DNA from: Candidatus Kuenenia stuttgartensis
GTDB lineage: Bacteria; Planctomycetota; UBA1135; UBA2386
Reading direction: 5' to 3'
DNA length: 9,612 bases
NCBI GenBank assembly: GCA_945861365.1
Contig: CAMAUH010000131.1
Span: forward strand, 1 to 9,612
Shown: positions 5,147 to 9,612 of the stretch, piece by piece
Position numbering within the stretch: the stretch's first letter is position 1
Layout of the letters: each line of letters begins with the position of its first letter
Notes under the pieces: generated by a model
The model's input: the letters and a program-made list of their open reading frames with translations, nothing else
What the model was told of the DNA's origin: nothing
The model's database searches: none
Program-made: the position numbers and the translations under genes

Positions 5147-7785
5147 CCGCATCCCGCGCGCACCGCTTGCAGGACCTGTTCGATCGCGCGGTCGATCTCG
5201 ACGCCGCTGCGCAGGCCTCGCTGCTGGCGCAGGAATGCGCCGACGACGCGACGCTGCGGCAGGAACTGCTCGAACTGCTGACGGCGGATGCCGGCCCGGC
5301 GGCAGCGGCCCTCGAGTCGGCGATGGCGTCGCCGGGCGCCCCGTTGCCGCAGGTCGGCACGCTGGTCGCCGGCCGCTACCGCATCGTACGCCAGATCGGC
5401 GAAGGCGGCATGGGTGTCGTCTTCGAAGCGGAGCAGCAGGAGCCGCGCCGCCGCGTGGCGCTGAAGTGCATCCGGCCCGGCGCGCTCGATCCGGCGTCGC
5501 TGCAGCGGTTCCGCCGCGAAGCCGAAGCACTCGGGCGATTGCAGCATCCGGGCATCGCGCAGGTGTTCGAGGCCGGTGTGCACGACGGGCCGCCGGCGCT
5601 GCCGTTCATGGCGATGGAGCTCGTCGATGGCCGACCGCTCACCGAGGCCGCGCACGGCCTGCCGGTGCGCGACCTGCTCGCGTTGCTCGCCGCGCTGGCC
5701 GAAGCCGTCGCGCACGCGCACGAACGCGGCGTCGTGCATCGCGACCTGAAGCCGTCGAACGTGCTGGTCGAATCGGGCAGCGCCGGCCCGCGCCCGCGCG
5801 TGCTCGACTTCGGCATCGCACGGCTGCACGGCGACGCCGGCGCGACGGTGTTCACGCGCACGCACCAGGTGATCGGCACGCTGGCCTACATGAGCCCCGA
5901 GCAGATCCAGCACGGCTCGGCGGCGGCCGATCCGCGCAGCGACGTCTGGTCGCTCGGCGTCATCGCCTACGAACTGCTCGCCGGCGTGCCGCCGCTGCCG
6001 CTGCGCGAGGCGTCGCTGGCCGAAGCGGCGCGGCTGCTGCGCGACGAGGAACCCAAACCCCTCGACCGCGTGGTCCCGGCACTGCGCGGCGATGTCGCCA
6101 CCATCGTGCACAAGGCGCTCGCCAAGGATCCCGCGCGTCGCTACCCGCACGCCGGCGCGCTGGCCGCCGACCTGCGGCGGCTGCTCGCCGACCAGCCGAT
6201 CACGGCGCGGCCGCCGAGTGCGACCTACCAGGCGCTGCGCTTCGCGCGGCGGCACCGCGGCCTCGTCACCGGCCTCGCCACGACGTTCGTCGCGTTGGTG
6301 GCGGGGCTGGTCGTCGCGATCGTGCTCGCCAGCCGCGCCACGACCGAACGTGATCGCGCCACCGCGCGCACGGCCGAACTGCGCGCGATGCTGCGCACGC
6401 TGCTCGCCGACGTCGACCGCGAACTCGCCGGCGTGCCGGGCGCGATCGGTGCGCGCCGCACGTTGCTGCGCGCCGGCCAGCAGCACGCCGAGGGCATGGC
6501 CGAGGATGCGCTGCGCCAAGGCGACCAGCCCGCCCTGCTGCTCGAGGTCGCCACCCTGTTCGAAGTGCTCGCCGACGTGCAGGGGCAGCCGGGCCAGGCC
6601 AATCTCGGCGATCTCGAAGGCGCCCTGCAGAGCCTCGGCCGCGCGCGGCAGCTCGCCGAGCGCGCGATCGCGATCGACCCGCGCGCACTGCCCGCCCGCC
6701 GCACCCGCGTGCGCTTGTTCAGCCAGCAGGACGGCATCCTGCGCACGCTCGGCCGCCGCGACGAACGCGAGCGCGCGCTGCAGGAACAGCAGCAGGAGGC
6801 CGAGCGCGTGTTCGCCATCGCCGCCGACGCCGAGTCCGAACGCGACCTCGTGCTGGCCGGCGCCAACCAGGCGCGCTTCCTCGCCGAAGCTGGACGCCCC
6901 GCCGAAGCCTTGCCGGGCATGGTGCGCGCCCGCGACTTCCTGCGCGCGGACTGGCAACGCAGCGGCGATCGCGACCACCTGCACTCGGTGTGCGCGCTGA
7001 ACGCGCACATCGCCAACCTGCAGCGCCAGCTCGGCGACCTGCCGAAGGCGCGTGAGGCGCATGCCGACTCGGTCGCCATGGCCCGCAGCGAACGCGAGCG
7101 CTACGGCGATCGCGACAGTGCGCGCAGCTTGGCAGCGTCGCTGCGCGACGAAGGCGCGTTCCTGCTGCGCATCGGCGATCCGGAGCCGGCGTGCGAGCGA
7201 CTCGAGGAAACGCGCGAGCTGCTGCAGCCGCTGGTCGCCGCCGAACCGCAGGACCTCGATCTGCACAAGACACTGCGCTCGACGCAGACGTTGCTCGCGG
7301 ATGCCCTGCTGCGGCTCGACCAAGTCGCGGACGCGCGCTCGCTCGCCGAACAGACCCTGGCAGCGCTGCTGACGCTGACCGCCGCGCACCCGGACAACCG
7401 CCAGCTGCAGCGCGACGTGATCGCGACGCGGCACCTGGTGGTGCGCATCACGGCGATGGCCGGCGACCTCGACACGGCATCGCGCGAAGCGGCGACCGCA
7501 CTGGCGCAGGCGCGGGCAGCGACCGCCGCGGAACCCGACAACGCGCCAGCCGCCGACGACCTGCTCGGCAGCCTCGCCATGGTGGCGGCGACGGCCGACA
7601 GCCTCGCCGCCGTGGCCGATCTCGAACCCGCGGAACGCACCCGCCGCCGGCAGACCCTGCGCGCAGTGCTCGAGGAGCAGCTGGCGCTCGGACAGCAGCT
7701 CGCCGCCAAGGGCATGCTGTTGCCTTCGCGGCGCAAGCAGCTCGACGAAGTGGCGGCCAACCTCGCGAAGCTGTCAGCCGATTGA
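5143..7785 (+). CDS. Transmembrane Ser/Thr protein kinase with C-terminal TPR-like sensor region
   Basis: 880 residues from the ATG that overlaps the sigma factor stop. That start is preferred over an in-frame ATG 16 codons earlier. Residues 1-62 are a helical module (LQDLFDRAVDLDAAAQASLL ... LRQELLELLTAD). The kinase domain spans about 79-350 and looks active: Gly loop GEGGMGVV (86-93), ATP-binding VALK (Lys108), helix C Glu126, catalytic HRDLKPSN (199-206; Asp201, Asn206), DFG (222-224), GTLAYMSPE (245-253) and DPRSDVWSLG (263-272). Residues 351-372 (QPITARPPS ... RFARRHRG) are a typical juxtamembrane stretch. A single membrane helix lies at about 373-397. Residues 400-880 are Ala/Leu/Arg-rich helices with degenerate TPR-like units (e.g. 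around 489-510, 626-648, 675-700) and end SRRKQLDEVAANLAKLSAD. Expected topology is a cytoplasmic kinase with a periplasmic helical region for sensing or protein binding. The natural candidate partner is the sigma factor encoded just upstream. Confidence 0.93.
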   Translation: MTASRAHRLQDLFDRAVDLDAAAQASLLAQECADDATLRQELLELLTADAGPAAAALESAMASPGAPLPQVGTLVAGRYRIVRQIGEGGMGVVFEAEQQEPRRRVALKCIRPGALDPASLQRFRREAEALGRLQHPGIAQVFEAGVHDGPPALPFMAMELVDGRPLTEAAHGLPVRDLLALLAALAEAVAHAHERGVVHRDLKPSNVLVESGSAGPRPRVLDFGIARLHGDAGATVFTRTHQVIGTLAYMSPEQIQHGSAAADPRSDVWSLGVIAYELLAGVPPLPLREASLAEAARLLRDEEPKPLDRVVPALRGDVATIVHKALAKDPARRYPHAGALAADLRRLLADQPITARPPSATYQALRFARRHRGLVTGLATTFVALVAGLVVAIVLASRATTERDRATARTAELRAMLRTLLADVDRELAGVPGAIGARRTLLRAGQQHAEGMAEDALRQGDQPALLLEVATLFEVLADVQGQPGQANLGDLEGALQSLGRARQLAERAIAIDPRALPARRTRVRLFSQQDGILRTLGRRDERERALQEQQQEAERVFAIAADAESERDLVLAGANQARFLAEAGRPAEALPGMVRARDFLRADWQRSGDRDHLHSVCALNAHIANLQRQLGDLPKAREAHADSVAMARSERERYGDRDSARSLAASLRDEGAFLLRIGDPEPACERLEETRELLQPLVAAEPQDLDLHKTLRSTQTLLADALLRLDQVADARSLAEQTLAALLTLTAAHPDNRQLQRDVIATRHLVVRITAMAGDLDTASREAATALAQARAATAAEPDNAPAADDLLGSLAMVAATADSLAAVADLEPAERTRRRQTLRAVLEEQLALGQQLAAKGMLLPSRRKQLDEVAANLAKLSAD

Positions 7786-7802
7786 CCGCGGCCGCGCCGC
7801 GG
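7786..7802. terminator. GC-only hairpin between convergent kinase and katG genes
   Basis: CCGCGG (7786-7791), loop CCGCG, CCGCGG (7797-7802) forms a perfect 6-bp stem directly after the kinase stop, in the 68-bp space between two converging genes. It could serve as a terminator for the kinase transcript. No T-tract follows, and CCGCGG is itself palindromic and common in such GC-rich DNA, so the support is modest. Confidence 0.28.
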
Positions 7803-7853
7803 CACTACGCCAGCCATTGCGGCCCACGGCGGACACGCGGACGCGCCCGCTCA

Positions 7854-9611
<1,758 letters not shown>

Positions 9612-9612
9612 G

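Noticed and set aside
2825..5530. 901-residue open frame on the minus strand
   Set aside because: Low-complexity Arg/Ala/Gly/Asp translation with no recognisable domain, wholly antisense to well-supported genes.
3937..7434. 1165-residue open frame on the minus strand, opposite the kinase, sigma factor and FG-GAP genes
   Set aside because: Its composition (Arg/Ala/Gln/His-rich, no domain) is that of an antisense shadow in very GC-rich DNA; the plus-strand kinase and sigma factor motifs are unmistakable.

Overview
The window is very GC-rich, densely coded bacterial DNA with almost no Shine-Dalgarno-like sequences ahead of its starts. Three things point to Planctomycetota, probably an uncultured or marine lineage. 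One is an ECF sigma factor of the TIGR02999-like type overlapping a kinase/TPR receptor gene. The second is a secreted FG-GAP propeller whose C-terminal domain has the 'YGTGCAGS ... LGAPGCTL' pattern that I associate from memory with planctomycete secreted proteins. The third is a pair of signal peptides ending in an 'AQ'-type cleavage region. The phylum is an inference; no rRNA or other marker gene is present.

Layout, left to right. (1) A questin-oxidase-like protein on the plus strand, cut at its N-terminus by the window edge. (2) A converging 79-residue protein with two membrane segments, resembling the membrane tail of antibiotic-biosynthesis-monooxygenase (ABM) family proteins but without the ABM domain. 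(3) A possible 45-residue hydrophobic micro-protein on the plus strand at 1294-1431. (4) A secreted BNR/Asp-box (sialidase-like) propeller protein on the minus strand. (5) A 180-bp divergent intergenic region with a small perfect dyad. (6) A secreted protein with seven FG-GAP units on the plus strand. (7) After a 45-bp gap, an ECF sigma factor gene whose stop overlaps (ATGA) the start of a transmembrane Ser/Thr kinase with a long helical/TPR-like C-terminal region. (8) Converging on the kinase gene, a catalase-peroxidase (katG) on the minus strand, cut at its N-terminus by the right edge.

The only clear functional unit is the sigma factor-kinase pair, which looks like a membrane signalling module driving transcription; no anti-sigma factor is visible here. 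The FG-GAP gene just upstream could share its transcript. The other genes (oxidoreductase-like, small membrane proteins, secreted propeller, peroxide detoxification) look like ordinary neighbours, not parts of one pathway. I see no tRNA, rRNA, CRISPR array, insertion sequence or defence cassette. The most interesting items are the Thr-containing replacement of the acidic region 2.2 motif in the sigma factor, the conserved-looking N-terminal helical module of the kinase, and the apparently lineage-specific C-terminal domain of the FG-GAP protein.
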